A stretch of 64,000 nucleotides of DNA, from the NCBI GenBank assembly GCA_963924555.1, contig OZ004595.1, forward strand, positions 4,144,099 to 4,208,098, written 5' to 3'. The notes beneath the pieces are model-generated. The model made no database searches. It had not been told where the DNA came from and saw only the letters and a program-made list of their open reading frames with translations. Shown piece after piece: positions 33,799 to 46,505 of this stretch; positions within the stretch are counted from its first letter, which is position 1, and every line of letters begins with the position of its first letter. The stretch comes from Crambe crambe. Lineage: Eukaryota; Porifera; Demospongiae; Poecilosclerida; Crambeidae. The translations under genes and the position numbers were made by a program.

Positions 33799-36389
33799 AT
33801 GCTGAAGTCCTTCAGTCCATTGCAGGGGCAGTGGTTTTCGGAGCAGGGTGACCAGTTTAATTCTGGGCATGCAGTCTCCCTCAAAGTCAAGAATGTGGTG
33901 TGTCACGAAAAATCAAAATTTCAGGACATCCTGATTTTTGACAGGTTTGTTTTATATTACTGTAGCAAAGCTAGGTCACTGATATACATTATATGCAGCA
34001 AAATAAGTCTGGGAAGGCGGGGCTGAGCTATAGCCAGTGCAATAAAGGTGGCAGATGATGAAATATAGCTCTATAGTGCTTCATCTTGTCTATACTTACT
34101 AATTGCATGGCTTCAGTGGTGGATTGATAAGCCGTAGTATAGCATCATATCTTTTGTGCTAATTTTTAGTGAGTCCTGTGGAAGAGTTTTTGTCTTGGAT
34201 GGGATGCTTCAATGCACCAGTAAAAATGAATTTGCTTACCATGAGATGATTACGCACATACCTATGTTTTGTCATCCTTGTCCAAAGTCTGTGAGTTTAC
34301 CAATAGAATAACTTACATCAGGATGCATGGATGGAACTACCAAGTACACTAGATCTACATAGTTACTTGGGTATTGTATGTAATGCATGATGTCAAAATT
34401 GGTCCTTGGTAGAGACATCCTTTGGCCGTACCATGGACTAAATGCTTTTCAGTGGTTGCAGAAATAGACTCCATTGTATAAATAGCTGAGTGATGATCGT
34501 AATGTGAGCAGAACCCTGATGATGGATGATATGACAAGTACTGTGATGGAGGTCTTGCACATTTTCAGATTCTTGTGGTGGGTGGAGGAGATGGAGGTGT
34601 GTTGAGGGAGGTGGGGAAGCATCCCATGGTGGAAGAAATACATCTCTGTGACCTTGATGAGGTAACTGTGCACTTGCTTGGGATTGTCATGTCTTACTTA
34701 ATTTTTGAGATGTGTAAACTGATCATTTGTAATAGCTATACAGTGGAACCTGGTTATAATGGTGACCCACTGCAAGAGGTACATTCAGCAGGTGCCATTT
34801 CTTGATAACTGTAGCAGTCATTGGTGTAACTGCACCACTGTTTTCCCTGATAACCACCTGTGTGTACCCACAAATAGGCCTGTCCACATTCTGCTCCAAT
34901 TTCCTCTTCCCTGAGGTTCGCCCTATTTTACGACCTATTTCATGCTCAATAGTGACTCAATCTGTAAAGATTCAATATACATAATACTGTTTCCAAAAAG
35001 AGTTGCCTCTCTGAGGCATCAGCAGCAGGTCACATGAGCAGATCAAGCTTACATGATCCAGCAAGCACCTATTCATTGAATCTACACCCTCTCTGAGGCA
35101 GCAGATGATGGCTGCACTAGCAAACACTTCTAGTATTGGGTCTGTGGGTCGTATGAATGAGCTCACATGATCCACCAAGCACTATTCTGCCAGCATAATA
35201 TATAATGCCCAATGCTTTTGCATACCCAAAATTATGCCAACAGACAGTGGAGGGGCCTACCCACGAGTGGCCTGTAGTCTCTCTTTTCAGTTCTATGAAA
35301 TATGGTTAGTATCCTCATGAATTAATCACCAAACAGAAGTCCGTCTTTTTTCTCCACATCACCATCACCACACATTACACCTCTGTAGAAAGTCATTGAA
35401 CTGAGCAAAAAGTACTTGCCGCATGTGGCCATTGGTTTTGACAACCCCAAGGTCCAAGTTCATATTCAAGATGGGCTGGAGTTCCTTGAAGACAAGAAGG
35501 AGAGGTTCGACGTCATCATCACTGATTCCTCAGATCCAATAGGTATGTGATTTCCAATTACAGTTAAGAGATTATAATAATAGTGTTATCTCATAAGGTC
35601 CTGCAGATACATTATTTGAATTGGCTTACTTTCAGAGACTGAAAGATGCCCTGAGGCCTGATGGGATTATATGCATGCAAGGTAAAGAATAGCAAATCTG
35701 GTGCATTATTTCAGCGGCATATTGCCATCTCATCCCTTTTTACATATCACATGGGACTTTAATGTACACTTCATACTGCAGGGGAGTGTGTGTGGATTAA
35801 GGAAGATATGGAACTCATGCAAAGAGTGATGAATGACTGTAGGAAACTCTTTCCGGTCACAACTTATGCATTCATTAGTGATCCAACATGTACTACTGGA
35901 CAAATTGGCATTGTGCTTGCAAGCAAAAATGAGGTATACCATGTCATTGAATGTGGTTAGACTGGTAGTGTACAGGACGGTAGTTGTTTTGGTGGGTGTG
36001 GGTAGAATTTATCCTGTTGCCCTGGTAATTAGCAAGCAAGCTGCACGCCATTAACAGTATATAAGCCCACTTTTACCGTTTGCCTGTGCATATGCAATGC
36101 TGGATAGCTGAACTGCACTGAAATTATCTTGCTACACTGCACAAAATTATTTATTTTTGCAGGACTTGGATTTTGGGAATCCTTTGAGAAAGATATCAGA
36201 GCAGGAAGCAGATGAAATGAACTTACGCTACTATGATAGCCAGGTCCATAAAGGTGCTGTGGTGTTGCCAAGATTTGTAAAGAAGGTAAATTTAAAAGCC
36301 CTGGAGAACCTTCAACAGCTGATCAGTACAGCAGTTGTTGCACAGTTATGGATGTTATTGTGTTTCATGTACAGGGTTTGGGGCTTTGA
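33799..36389 (+). CDS. spermidine synthase-like aminopropyltransferase, copy 4
   Basis: Eight exons (33799-33944, 34170-34290, 34569-34661, 35389-35542, 35598-35681, 35782-35933, 36163-36285, 36375-36389) give 295 residues. There is no leader: an in-frame TGA lies two codons before the ATG. GGGDGG and DSSDP are intact, but RDEF is KNEF, CEIDE is CDLDE, YQEM is YHEM and IPTYPSG is DPTCTTG. Exon lengths 121, 93, 154, 84, 152 and 123 match copies 2 and 3 exactly. Copies 2-4 end in GLGL, so they form one subfamily derived by tandem duplication. The upstream sequence has GCATGCGC near 33723. Confidence 0.9.
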
Positions 36390-36429
36390 AGATAAACTGT
36401 CTTATTTTATTCACAGCAACTAAGTAATG

Positions 36430-38480
36430 AGTTACTTCTGCTAGCTACTTTTATATGTAGCTATTTTTTATAGGCCCATGTGTTTCATGTACATTAATGT
36501 TAAAGGGGTGGGGCTGAAAATAACTTTTGGATCGCACGCTGACCCTTTACCAGCCATGGTAAACTAGCTGTCAAGATATGTCTTGCCCAGGGCTGGATCC
36601 AGGGGTGGGGTTGAGGCCCCCCCCCCCCTTTTTGTTCCCAAGCTATTATAAAATGAAAATGCAATTTGACCATGCCAACTGTGATTTCCTGAACAATCAC
36701 ACCTGACCATGCACATGTCACTTCGAAGATATCTTTGGCACACATTAGAATAACTCAGTACTGTGATTTGAGGTACCTTACATGTGTCACTTTGAGTTTG
36801 AGTACCAGTAAACAGCCCACATGGGTCCTCCAAATAACTATGCCTTCCCTCATGGTCCAGTGTTTCAGCTCTTAGTCTTGCAATCCCACTTATCTAAAAA
36901 TCCTGGATTCAGCCCTGTCGTCTTGCCTGCAGAGGAGACGTCCAGTCCATCTACAACATCCATACTAGTGCTATCCGGGAGCGGCGTAGCTCCCACTATA
37001 GATCAAGTAGTTGGGCTGGCAGACAAAACTAGCGAAGTACCAGTCCTTGATAGATGAGGAAGCCATTGAGTTGGGTTTAAACATTGAGTAGATGGTGGCT
37101 GACTGTGAGAGCGTGTACACAAGGATTACAGACCTCACACTGGATAAGACAGTCTTTTGCTCTTACCCAAGATAGTTATTCGTAATACTAGAGTGGAACT
37201 GCAGAAAATATCTCCATTAATACTGGCATGACATCACCTAATTACAGCTTAATTATGCCCTAGGAGACAAGTTCTATGCACATACTTCGTGGAGAATTAA
37301 TGATTGTGATGCGAGTATGTGCAATTACTGTATGGCTGGAAATATTGGTGGAAATTAAATTTGGCAGATTGCTTGGTGGATTTAATATTGGCAGAATGTG
37401 TATGCTTATTGGTGCACACGTGCGCATGCTATATCGAGCATGCACACGTAAGCACTCGATTGATGGTGTCTGAATTCTGTGTTAGGGGACCAAAACTATC
37501 TGGACACTGACTCTAGGATGATCCAGCTGTTGCTTCGCTGCATCGTGACGTCTAGCTAGTTAGCTCAATTCCTAGATCCTACCTCGTGTTATTTTCAAAT
37601 TCGTAATGTTGACAACTTTTACCATACTTGTGTAAAAAGACCTTACTTTGGCAGAAATAATTTTGGCGATTGAGTCTTCAACCACCAAATCAAATTCTCT
37701 GCCAATATTTCTGGCCATATGATTGTAATTTTTGGTGGCCACACTGTTGTGTGTGTAAATGCTTTGACAGGAAGTGGGTTACTTATTGCACAGCTACTGT
37801 ACACTATAGTAGGAATGGTAGTTATTATACAACACTCACAGTTTTGCAAAACAATTCTATAATCACTGATAGGATAATAATATTGTTGGTTTACATAACA
37901 GATTTAAAATATAAAACAAAAAGTGAATTATTTATGTCAGCTCTATAATTACTTTAAAATAATCTTGTTAACACACGACACTTTAGAAAATTATTTACTT
38001 TGTTTTTATTGGTGTTGCATACTGTAACACAAACTGAAAGGAAAAGAATACATAATTAAAACAGGGTCTATTAATACTTGGTCACCCTCGGGACTAAACA
38101 AAGTGGCTGCTATGCAAGGCTTGTCTTTGGGACTTACTGACCACTAAGCCAGTACAAGAGGAATCTGAATTTCCCAAGATCCAAAAGGTAAGTACTAGGG
38201 CAACCCCTTTCCCAAAGGACAAGAATGGCCGGTGCTACTTCAACTCAGACAGTGGCCGTAAAAAGTTGTAGGACCAAAGTTATGAGTATGCTTTGCTGCT
38301 GTCACTGCCCAACCCCTCCTAACTGGGAAACATGGTTTCTTTATAGGCACACCCTGTAGGGTTACTGTCATGATAGAAGTGGATACCAACTCGAGCTATA
38401 CTTGAGTAAAGGGTAGCTGCCTACCACCTCCACTATAACTGGGACTTTAGTGAGCAACTTGCTTCTCATACTGGTAGACA
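36430..38480. other. intergenic with dispersed repeat fragments, no gene seen
   Basis: At 36590-36680 lies GGCTGGATCCAGGGGTGGGG followed by a C run and TTTTTGTTCCCAAGCTATTA, repeated at 63337-63420. Around 37325-37405 and 37665-37720 are inverted stretches (GGAAATATTGG / CCAATATTTC with flanks), perhaps ends of a small DNA element. No supported exons. Confidence 0.45.
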
Positions 38481-38497
38481 CTATTGGACTTACATCA

Positions 38498-41400
38498 CTA
38501 TGAAGGGGGGTTATTTGCAGGGGGGTTATTTTTTTTCTGTGTTTCCACAACTACCACTATTATCACTGCAAAAGAGAAGAAACCATATGTCAGTAAAGTA
38601 ACACAACTGGGCTATGGATTTAAACTAGTAACCCCTGGACTGACTCACCGATAATTACTGCCAAGATCACGAGAATGATGACAATGAGGATGATCCAAAG
38701 CTTGACATTTTGCCACCACAGTTTGCGCTTGAGCCGTGTAGCTGTGCGCTGAAACATGTCAGCATTTTGGTTCAGGTATTCTGTAGAAAATACATGTAAA
38801 TGCATATCAAAGCATAAAAGAGTTCCCCATGCTCTTGACTTTCCTCTGGTAAGATAATGCCTTAGCCATGGTCCTTTGCTAAACATGGTGTGTGATTCTG
38901 TACTAACTACATGTGTGTGCTTACAGATGCATTAGTACCTGCTCTCTCATTGATATCCTCTAGTTTATCTCCTCTCTGAGTAACCTTGTCAATGTTATCA
39001 ATCATAACACCTTTGACCTGAAAGGATGATAAGCCATTTCTAAATAGAGCACACCAATCCACTATGGCAGGCAATGATTAAAATTAGTGAAGTTCACATC
39101 ATATAATTATCTCATTAAGGACTGTGCAACCTGAGCCTACTCTTCAATCACTGAATGCTGCTACAAGTAGTATCAATTATATATCATAAATCCCTGATGT
39201 CACAAGGGAAGGGTGAAGGGACTTGTAATGGATGGATGCAATTATGGTTACATGTGTGGAAACACAATACACTGATAATGATGAAACCAAATGTGTCCCA
39301 CAACTTTTTTCTTTCACATACCGTTATTACTATTAGGTCCACATCATGTTCTATGAAATGTTAGGCCTGACCAACTGTTTATTTTCAGTGCTGAATTCTC
39401 AATACATTGTCTCTTCCAAACAGACACAAGATGTCAGGCAATACATCAAAAACAATATGCTTTGACCTTGCGTCAATACTGTATTCTACCTATGATAGCA
39501 TGACATGTACAAAATAATCTCCATCTAGTCATTGTAGAGGGATGGATGGATGGATGGACATAGAGTCTTGTCTATCTACAGTGCAATCTCTCTGGGATGG
39601 GTGCTTAGCCACAACATTCTGAGCATTTCATGCAAGAATGGCTGTATTTAGGGGGGAGGGGCCCTGCTGTCCCCCACCCCATTGAACCAAGGTATTTCAT
39701 ACAAGTAGATAGTATCTTTACCCCTCTGAAATACCAAAGCAGCTATTTCCCTGGCAGTGATATACTACAGTGAAACCTGCTTACTGTGACCGGTCACCGT
39801 GCTCACTTCATGTTTGACTTCCATTATTGACAATTCTGAAGACTCATAATACTAAGCTTGTACTTGTATGTTCTGTGGCACTCACTAAAATTCAGAAAAT
39901 TCGAAAGGCTTTTATTAGGAAATGATCATTTGCCAATTTCTAATAGTGAAAGCATTTGATGACTGCATAAGAGGCTTCACTCCATGCCAAAAATACATTA
40001 TTATGCCACATGCATTTGGGGCTACACTATATGGTTCCTCAAGACGCTAGGAGCAAGAAAAGTTGTCTCCAGATTAAGAATTGAACATAGCCATGCATGC
40101 ATGGATGAAAGGCACATCCCCCTCACATCCCCACCTTCTGTCTAGCCAGCCATGACTAGCCATGTATATGCACCTGAGATAACACTCATTTTTTCATGAT
40201 CATGATAATAATGGAGAAGGCTGAAAACACTTGGAACTATACACAAGGATCCAACAACAAAGAATGCCAACACTCTATAATAATGTTACCATTTCCCTTT
40301 TTCAGTTTACATTAGCTACAGCAAAGTACACCTTCCTCCAACCACACACCAAACTTATGATTATGATAAAATGTTATGTGCTGGTTCTGATTTTTATATG
40401 GCTCAATTCGTTACTGCTATGTGCCAATTAAACAAACTTATCCAATTCCTGGTTGTATATTAAGTTACCTCATTGACTTGGCCTCTTAGTTGGTTGATCC
40501 GTGTATCACTTGTTCCTGTTGCCTCGTATGACCTGCATACCAAATTTCCAAAAAATTTAAGTTTATTCAGAGAAATAAGTGTATCCTAAATCGTTTACAT
40601 CTTTTAAATTTAATATTCAGTAGGTGTGGTGACTATGTTATGCATTACTAGCACACTAGTGGAGACATGTTCACTATAATTATAAAGTACTACATTGTAC
40701 ATAGTAGGAAGATAAAACTGCCGAACAGCTGTGCTACTATCAAAAATACCACTCTAAATAGCAGGAAACGGCAAAGGCATGGCAAGTAAAGTGCCACTAA
40801 GCTACAACAAGACCAGCAAACATGGGTTGTACAGTGTATGGCTTGAAAGAATAAATCACTTTTTAGATGTACCCATATGCCCTCATGGTATGACACAACA
40901 TCCTGCAGGATGCACACCAGGAAATCACAATCATTTGCAGAAGGTTAAGCACACGCAAGCAATAGGGTCCCCCATTTGATATAGGGCTCAACTGTATTGA
41001 ATACAGAAGTGAATATTGCATACTTGCAGCATGCATAGCTACAATATTACAAGTTACGCCCTATTCACAGCAGACAAACACACACCTATAGAAACCACAA
41101 AGGTAACTACTTCTACTGGTTTAGAAAATTATGAGGAGGAGCATCACCAAAGGTTTATGTAACTAGGAATGAACTGTTGGAATGAACTTAGCAATGGGGA
41201 TACATGAATAGGGGATATTTGGAGCAGGGGGGTATTAGGAATCCCAGAGGATATGGAGGGACAATGTAGACCAGGTAGGCAATAGAGAAGTAGCTATAGA
41301 GGTCAGGCTCAATATTGATAAGTGGTCAAGCTTAAGCAGTTGCTATCATCATGAAAGCATAATGCTGCCCAAAGATGCCGTCCTTTGGCATCTATGATAT

Positions 41401-41537
41401 CTGTATACTATGATTTATTGGGCAAGCATAATGATAGCCAGCTAGAATGTTTCATTGAAGGTGATCATGTATTAGCTAGCTACAACTTAGTCATACTCTG
41501 TTCATGCTAATCACCTATGACGAATACAGACTTACAT
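38498..41537 (-). CDS. R-SNARE, VAMP8/synaptobrevin-like (gene A)
   Basis: Five exons: 41537-41536 (AT of the start codon), 40532-40469, 39017-38939, 38780-38649 and 38565-38498, giving 114 residues. The SNARE motif runs RINQLRGQVNEVKGVM, then TQRGDKLEDI with the zero-layer Arg, then NADMFQRTATRLKRKLWWQN. A membrane anchor (LWIILIVIILVILAVIIG) and a short Asn/Pro tail follow. VAMPs drive vesicle fusion from the vesicle side. The start codon is assembled across intron 1: AT then GTAAGT, with exon 2 beginning G TCA TAC. The Arg-Gly core is closest to VAMP8. It diverges from gene B. Confidence 0.85.
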
Positions 41538-42088
41538 TATCCCAATTGAAGGTTGGAAGGTTAGAGAGTTGAGGTAAATAGACGATTTCTCGGCAGACAA
41601 AGCCGAATTATATGTAAGACTGCTCTTGAACGAATATCCGATCCGAGCTCGCTAGCAGCTTGTCTAATTGATTACGTCATAGCTAGCACGCACACTATAT
41701 ATACTAGCGCGCGTTGCCATGCGCCGTTGCTGGCCACGTGCTAACCATGTGATATATATTCGCATGATTTGCATCAGTTTTTTTATTTCTGTTGCCTGGC
41801 CTTTGAAAAGATTAGTGATAGTCTGCACCAATCATAGAAACAGAACCGTCTAATACAGGAAATTTTATGTTAGTGTGAATTGTGTGTGGCCGGATCGCGC
41901 GGACCAAACATCGTGACATTAAAAAACTATAATTATTATGCGCGCGCATTGGGTTAATCGCATTGGGTTAATCGCGCGCGCATCCAAATAAACAGGTAAG
42001 TGGACTCCAAGGCTGTATGCTTCACTACCATAGTGCCACGCCTTGATTTCTGGGGAAGGAGAACGAAGTCAGAGAAGCGGTTGGAATC
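41538..42088. promoter_or_regulatory. shared 5' region of the two VAMP genes
   Basis: It contains GCCACGTGC (E-box) near 41735, a CATGATTTGCAT octamer-like site near 41763 and a striking block at 41940-41982. There two direct copies of GCATTGGGTTAATCGC are flanked by inverted CGCGCGCG arms. Confidence 0.4.
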
Positions 42089-43964
42089 ATGTAAGGAGTC
42101 TGATGCTGACAGTGTAGCTCGGACTAGCTAGCTATGGCTGCTAAACAGCTATGTGATATCATTGAGTGGTCTGTTAGCTGCTAACCAGTTGAGAGACTAT
42201 GCTGGTAAAGCCATGGCAAGGTGCTGCCTTAGGGCATTATGTGGTAGTCTTGTGAATCAGACTGGTAGTTGCTGTAGCCATGGTTGCACTAGCACTACTA
42301 GGCATATGTGGATGGAATGAAAATAAATCGACAAGTGCGTTACTCAACAGTGTTTCCCCCAGTATAGTATTAAAATTCAGGGAGTTTGGATAAAGAGAAA
42401 GTGGGCTGAGTCTATGGCATTAATTCTCATGGAGCACCCTGTTTGAAAGTATAGCTAGGGGAGACTCTGCAGTCTAGAGTAATAAAACAGTAGACACAGT
42501 CTTTAATAATTATGTGGTTGATTTGGAAAATTGGCCACAGACCATTGTTAATTTAGCAGAGTGGTTATTGTTGATTGTGTTAAGGACATGTGGGTTGTTT
42601 ATTATCATTACTGAGTCAATGAACTGTTTCAGGAGTACTTTTTTTTTTTGTGTATGATAGGTCAAACGTAGAACAGCTAAACAGGGAAGTTAATGAGGTG
42701 AGTTGACCTTTGATTCACTACTCCTACTGCACTCCAGGCCCCTTCCCACCCTCCCCATTGTGCCTCCAAGATCTAAAACGCCTGATCATATCACTATCCT
42801 GCCAATATTAAGCAGCTATCACATTTATTCTTACTTGGTACAGGTTAAGGGTGTTATGCGAGAAAATGTCAACAAAGTGATGGAAAGAGGAGACAAGATG
42901 GAAAGACTAGAAGGAAGAGCAGGTGAGTAATGATCAGTCTACACCTACAATGGAAACCCTCATCCTTATGAGTGTGTCCTAGAGTCACTGTGAGATCACA
43001 AGTATGCACATCTCACATTCCAATCAGCTGACCACTAGTACCACTGTGTCAATAACTACTTTCTGTAATGTAACATTCTCCTCATGCTTAGCTAGTACTT
43101 TGAAAGCATTAAGTACTTCTGAACTCTTGGTAGGAGTGGAAGTCCTTAACTGCAGCCTTACTTACCATGTTGTCTGAAGCTAACTTTAGCAAATCTCATG
43201 AGATTACTTTTCCGCAGTACCTTAGGTCATGAATACTTCTAAGTCATGCTCTGAATATAGGAAAAGCTCCATATATATACTGATAGTGTATACTCATCTT
43301 CCCTTGTACATAGGTCTTAGAGAATACATGTTAAAATGGCTAATACTAGTTATGTCCTTTATTTTTAGAGGACTTCTCTTGTTTACTGTTGTATGTTAAC
43401 TATCGATAACTTCCATGATGACTATGCAGAGGAGTTGCAGCATGCTGGAAACGAATTTCAGAAGACAGCAGTGAGGTACAAGAGAAAACAACAGTGTGCC
43501 AATGCTAAGGTTAGTCAATATCCAGAGACATTTGTTGGTTTAACCGTGGCATTATTGTGTAGCCAAGAGGGGGAGGAACTGATCTTTTATAATATTATGG
43601 TATATAGCATTCAAGACATGATTTTTTTTTAAGCGTGAATGTCTAGCATACAGTATGTAGGAAAAGGTCTAATGTAATGAGTCAGAGTATGGTTAGCTAT
43701 TTGATTACGTGTTTTCATAATTATTATGCAGCTATGGATTATTTGCCTGTTGCTTGTCTTTGGTATTTTGGTTGTCATCACTGCCATTGCTGGTAAGTCT
43801 TTAGTTAATAATGAATAGACTGTCATGTGTAACCTAGGGCCCTATTAACACATGTTTAGACAAGCCCCCACCCGTTCATTTGTCATGCCAATTTCTCTTG
43901 GGCTTAGTACTTAATCTGTATTGTATGTCTTGCAGTTGGACTAGGTGTGGGTCTCACTCGTTGA
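42089..43964 (+). CDS. R-SNARE, VAMP8/synaptobrevin-like (gene B)
   Basis: Six exons: 42089-42090 (AT of the start codon), 42661-42697, 42844-42922, 43430-43509, 43732-43792 and 43936-43964, giving 95 residues. The SNARE motif has EQLNREVNEVKGVM, MERGDKMERL with the zero-layer Arg, and EFQKTAVRYKRKQQC. An anchor (LWIICLLLVFGILVVITAIA) and VGLGVGLTR follow. The exon carrying VKGVM is 79 bases in both VAMP genes, and both use the AT|G split start, so they are paralogues from an inverted duplication. Gene B lacks the WW pair before the membrane anchor that gene A and most VAMPs keep. Confidence 0.85.
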
Positions 43965-44365
43965 ATGCTCTAATCTGAATGTCAAGACAATTATTTTTAT
44001 ACACATGATAATGACTATTACTGATCTATCTTTTTAATGACTAAAAATGGTACTATTTTTATTTCATTGCACCAATTAAAATATTATGGATAGACATACT
44101 AACTAACTGTCTGTGGAAGCTCTAGATAGAAGGCTGTATTCAATTGCATGTGAAGTATCCAAAAGGTTACGGCCTCTCTCATTCTCATTAGTCTAAAGTG
44201 AAGTAATGTAACAATTTTTATATAATGATCTTTAGTTTTTACAGGGTTTAATTCAGAATTTTGCTCAAGGGGATTAAATGCCTAGTGAAAATTTTGAAGA
44301 GGGGCAACTATAGACCAGTACATGTGGAATTCTATGACAATCTCATTACGAAAGCTAGATAATTC

Positions 44366-46432
44366 CTAGGGCCTTTGAAATAAACCCTGGTACCGATTCT
44401 TAAGTGGTATCCTCAGATCAAAACAATAATTATGTACCTTTCTAGCATAAGGCTGCTCTTTTGGCAGTGAGGATTTGAGATCCATAGTTGGCTGTGGAGG
44501 AATTGTGGATGGCTGGGCTGTCTCCCATCCAGCTAAACAATGCTACAGAATTAAATTAAGCATGGCTACAATTATCATAGTGGCCTAATATACTAGCTAC
44601 TTACCTTAGTTAGGCCCATTGAATCGGAGGAATCAAAACTCCTTCGTCGATGAGGTTTAAACTGAGGCTCAGCTTCAAGAACTGAATGAGGAACACTCAT
44701 CCTACAAGATAAAAACCATAATTATAGGGAGACACAGCAGGGAGATACAGTTACGTATAGTTAAAGGTTTATAGTGACTGCCCAATGCCCATAGTGACCA
44801 AGAAGTTATGCGCAGTTTTTGAGTACTGCATAGGAACTCATTCTAATCAAAATGAGAGGGCATAAAGCAAGTGTTCTCTGATAACAGGCATTAAGAAACT
44901 AAACTGCTGTTGACTGGACCTGATATATCTGGTGGAATGAGTGTTAGCAGGTCTATCCTCACAAGCAGGACAGACCATTCCAGGAGCATGCTCCACAGAA
45001 GATAAGTGTATGGGAAACAGACGATCATTTAGCATATACGAACTAACACCTGGAGAAAAATAACTAATAAGTAGATTATTAAAACAATCTATCATTATAC
45101 ATGTAAGGCTGTTGTCATCACTGCCATCATTATCATCCCAGTTGGACACATCTTCCTCTCTTTCAGCTGACATTGGAAGCCTGTAATCATAAAAATAGTA
45201 ATTAAGATTTTTACCGTATACAATAAGTGAACCTCTCTACAATTATTACACCTTACAGGACTTCCTTGGGCCTGTGACACTCATTATAGTTGACTCTCCT
45301 GAACTCCCTCAAATCTTTGAAGTACTCATCATCCCTCTCACTCAAATAAGATTCAGAAGAATCAAGCAGACTGGCTATCCAGTCATAGCCCAGCTGTACA
45401 TCATTGCCTGCAGTTCTTCTAGGGAGCTTTCCTTCCTTGCGTGTTTGTGAATAGTGTCTTTCCATGGCTCCATAGCGTGATGAGTTGAGGGAATCTATCA
45501 AGCTTGTATCTAAATTCCTCTGTGTGGCGTGCCGTACAAACTTCTTCGTGTTGGTGCTTGCACCAGCTCTGTTAGATTCACATGTGCTGTCTTGTGTTTC
45601 ATTCTGTACAAAGCTAACAGTCAATCCTCTTTTGCTTCCTCCATTTTGACATTTCCTTTTCAGGGATGATGTCATAGGCCTTGGACTCTGTCTTTGACTG
45701 GTGTCCATATGCATCTTAGGACTAGAGAAAGTTGTCTTTGGCATATTCTCTTTATCTGCCAATATTCTACTAAGTTTAGGGCTAGGAAGAGGAGAGGGAC
45801 TCTTTTTCTGATCATTACTTTTTAAGAGTGCTTCTTCAAGGGAGAGATCCACATTTGGTAAAGGGTTAGGTGAGGGAGAGGATGTTAATAATGGTTTGTT
45901 TCCTATCTGCTGGTCTACAGGAGCACCTTTGGGAGTTGATGAGAGTCTGCGAGGGTATTTTACTGGAGGTTTCCTTGGGGATACCTGTGAGAGTGAGAGA
46001 GAGAAAGGGAGGAGAGAGAGACCATTTTAGGATTGCCAGAGCAGAGAAGTATAAATTCCCCCCAAGGTCCTGGGGAAAGAGAAGCATGATAGAGTGACCA
46101 GAATTACCCTTTTAAGTGGTCAGGAATTCGTCTTCTAAAGCAAATGGGTTGCTGCAGAAATAGTTTACCTCATGTTCAGGCGTGAGTTGCAGCAGCCGTG
46201 CTCTTTTTCTAGGAAGTTTACTGACACTGTTAAGATCTATACACAGGGAGTCCCTGTATCGGTTGCCTACTTTTCTTTCATACAGCATCTTCTGTGTAGC
46301 AATAGTGGTTTTCATTGGTGCCTTGATGTTCTGGATAGTGCTTCTCAAGGTCTTTTGTCCTTTCTTCAACTTAGAAAGAAGCTTTTCACAAGTTTTTGAA
46401 GGCGTACCCATTCTAGCCGCCATTACATTCAA
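44366..46432 (-). CDS. MIIP: MIIP (migration and invasion inhibitory protein) homologue
   Basis: Six exons join in phase (46432-46169, 45984-45257, 45180-45101, 45049-44920, 44701-44605, 44542-44366) to give 491 residues, against 388 in human. Diagnostic conserved blocks are LGYDWIASLLD followed by an LREFR..N..EC pattern, NDRLFP, a CPAC pair, SVPHSVLE and HRRRSFDSSDSMGL followed by HCLAGWE. The N-terminal 200 residues are basic, Ser/Pro-rich and disordered, with KENMP. MIIP in vertebrates restrains cell migration and mitotic progression (IGFBP2, HDAC6 and APC/C links). Its role in a sponge is unknown. It is head to head with PSMB6, with 73 bases between starts. Confidence 0.8.
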
Positions 46433-46505
46433 AAATTGTTTTGGTGCGCCTTAAATAGAAATGGTTTCGTTCCCCATTTGTAGCACACCAACTCCACGAG
46501 TAAAG
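46433..46505. promoter_or_regulatory. bidirectional promoter MIIP / PSMB6
   Basis: Only 73 bases separate the two start codons, the tightest divergent pair in the window. Confidence 0.6.

Noticed and set aside
37319-37720. Inverted GGAAATATTGG stretches as a TIR transposon
   Set aside because: The similarity is short and patchy, and no target duplication or coding remnant supports it.
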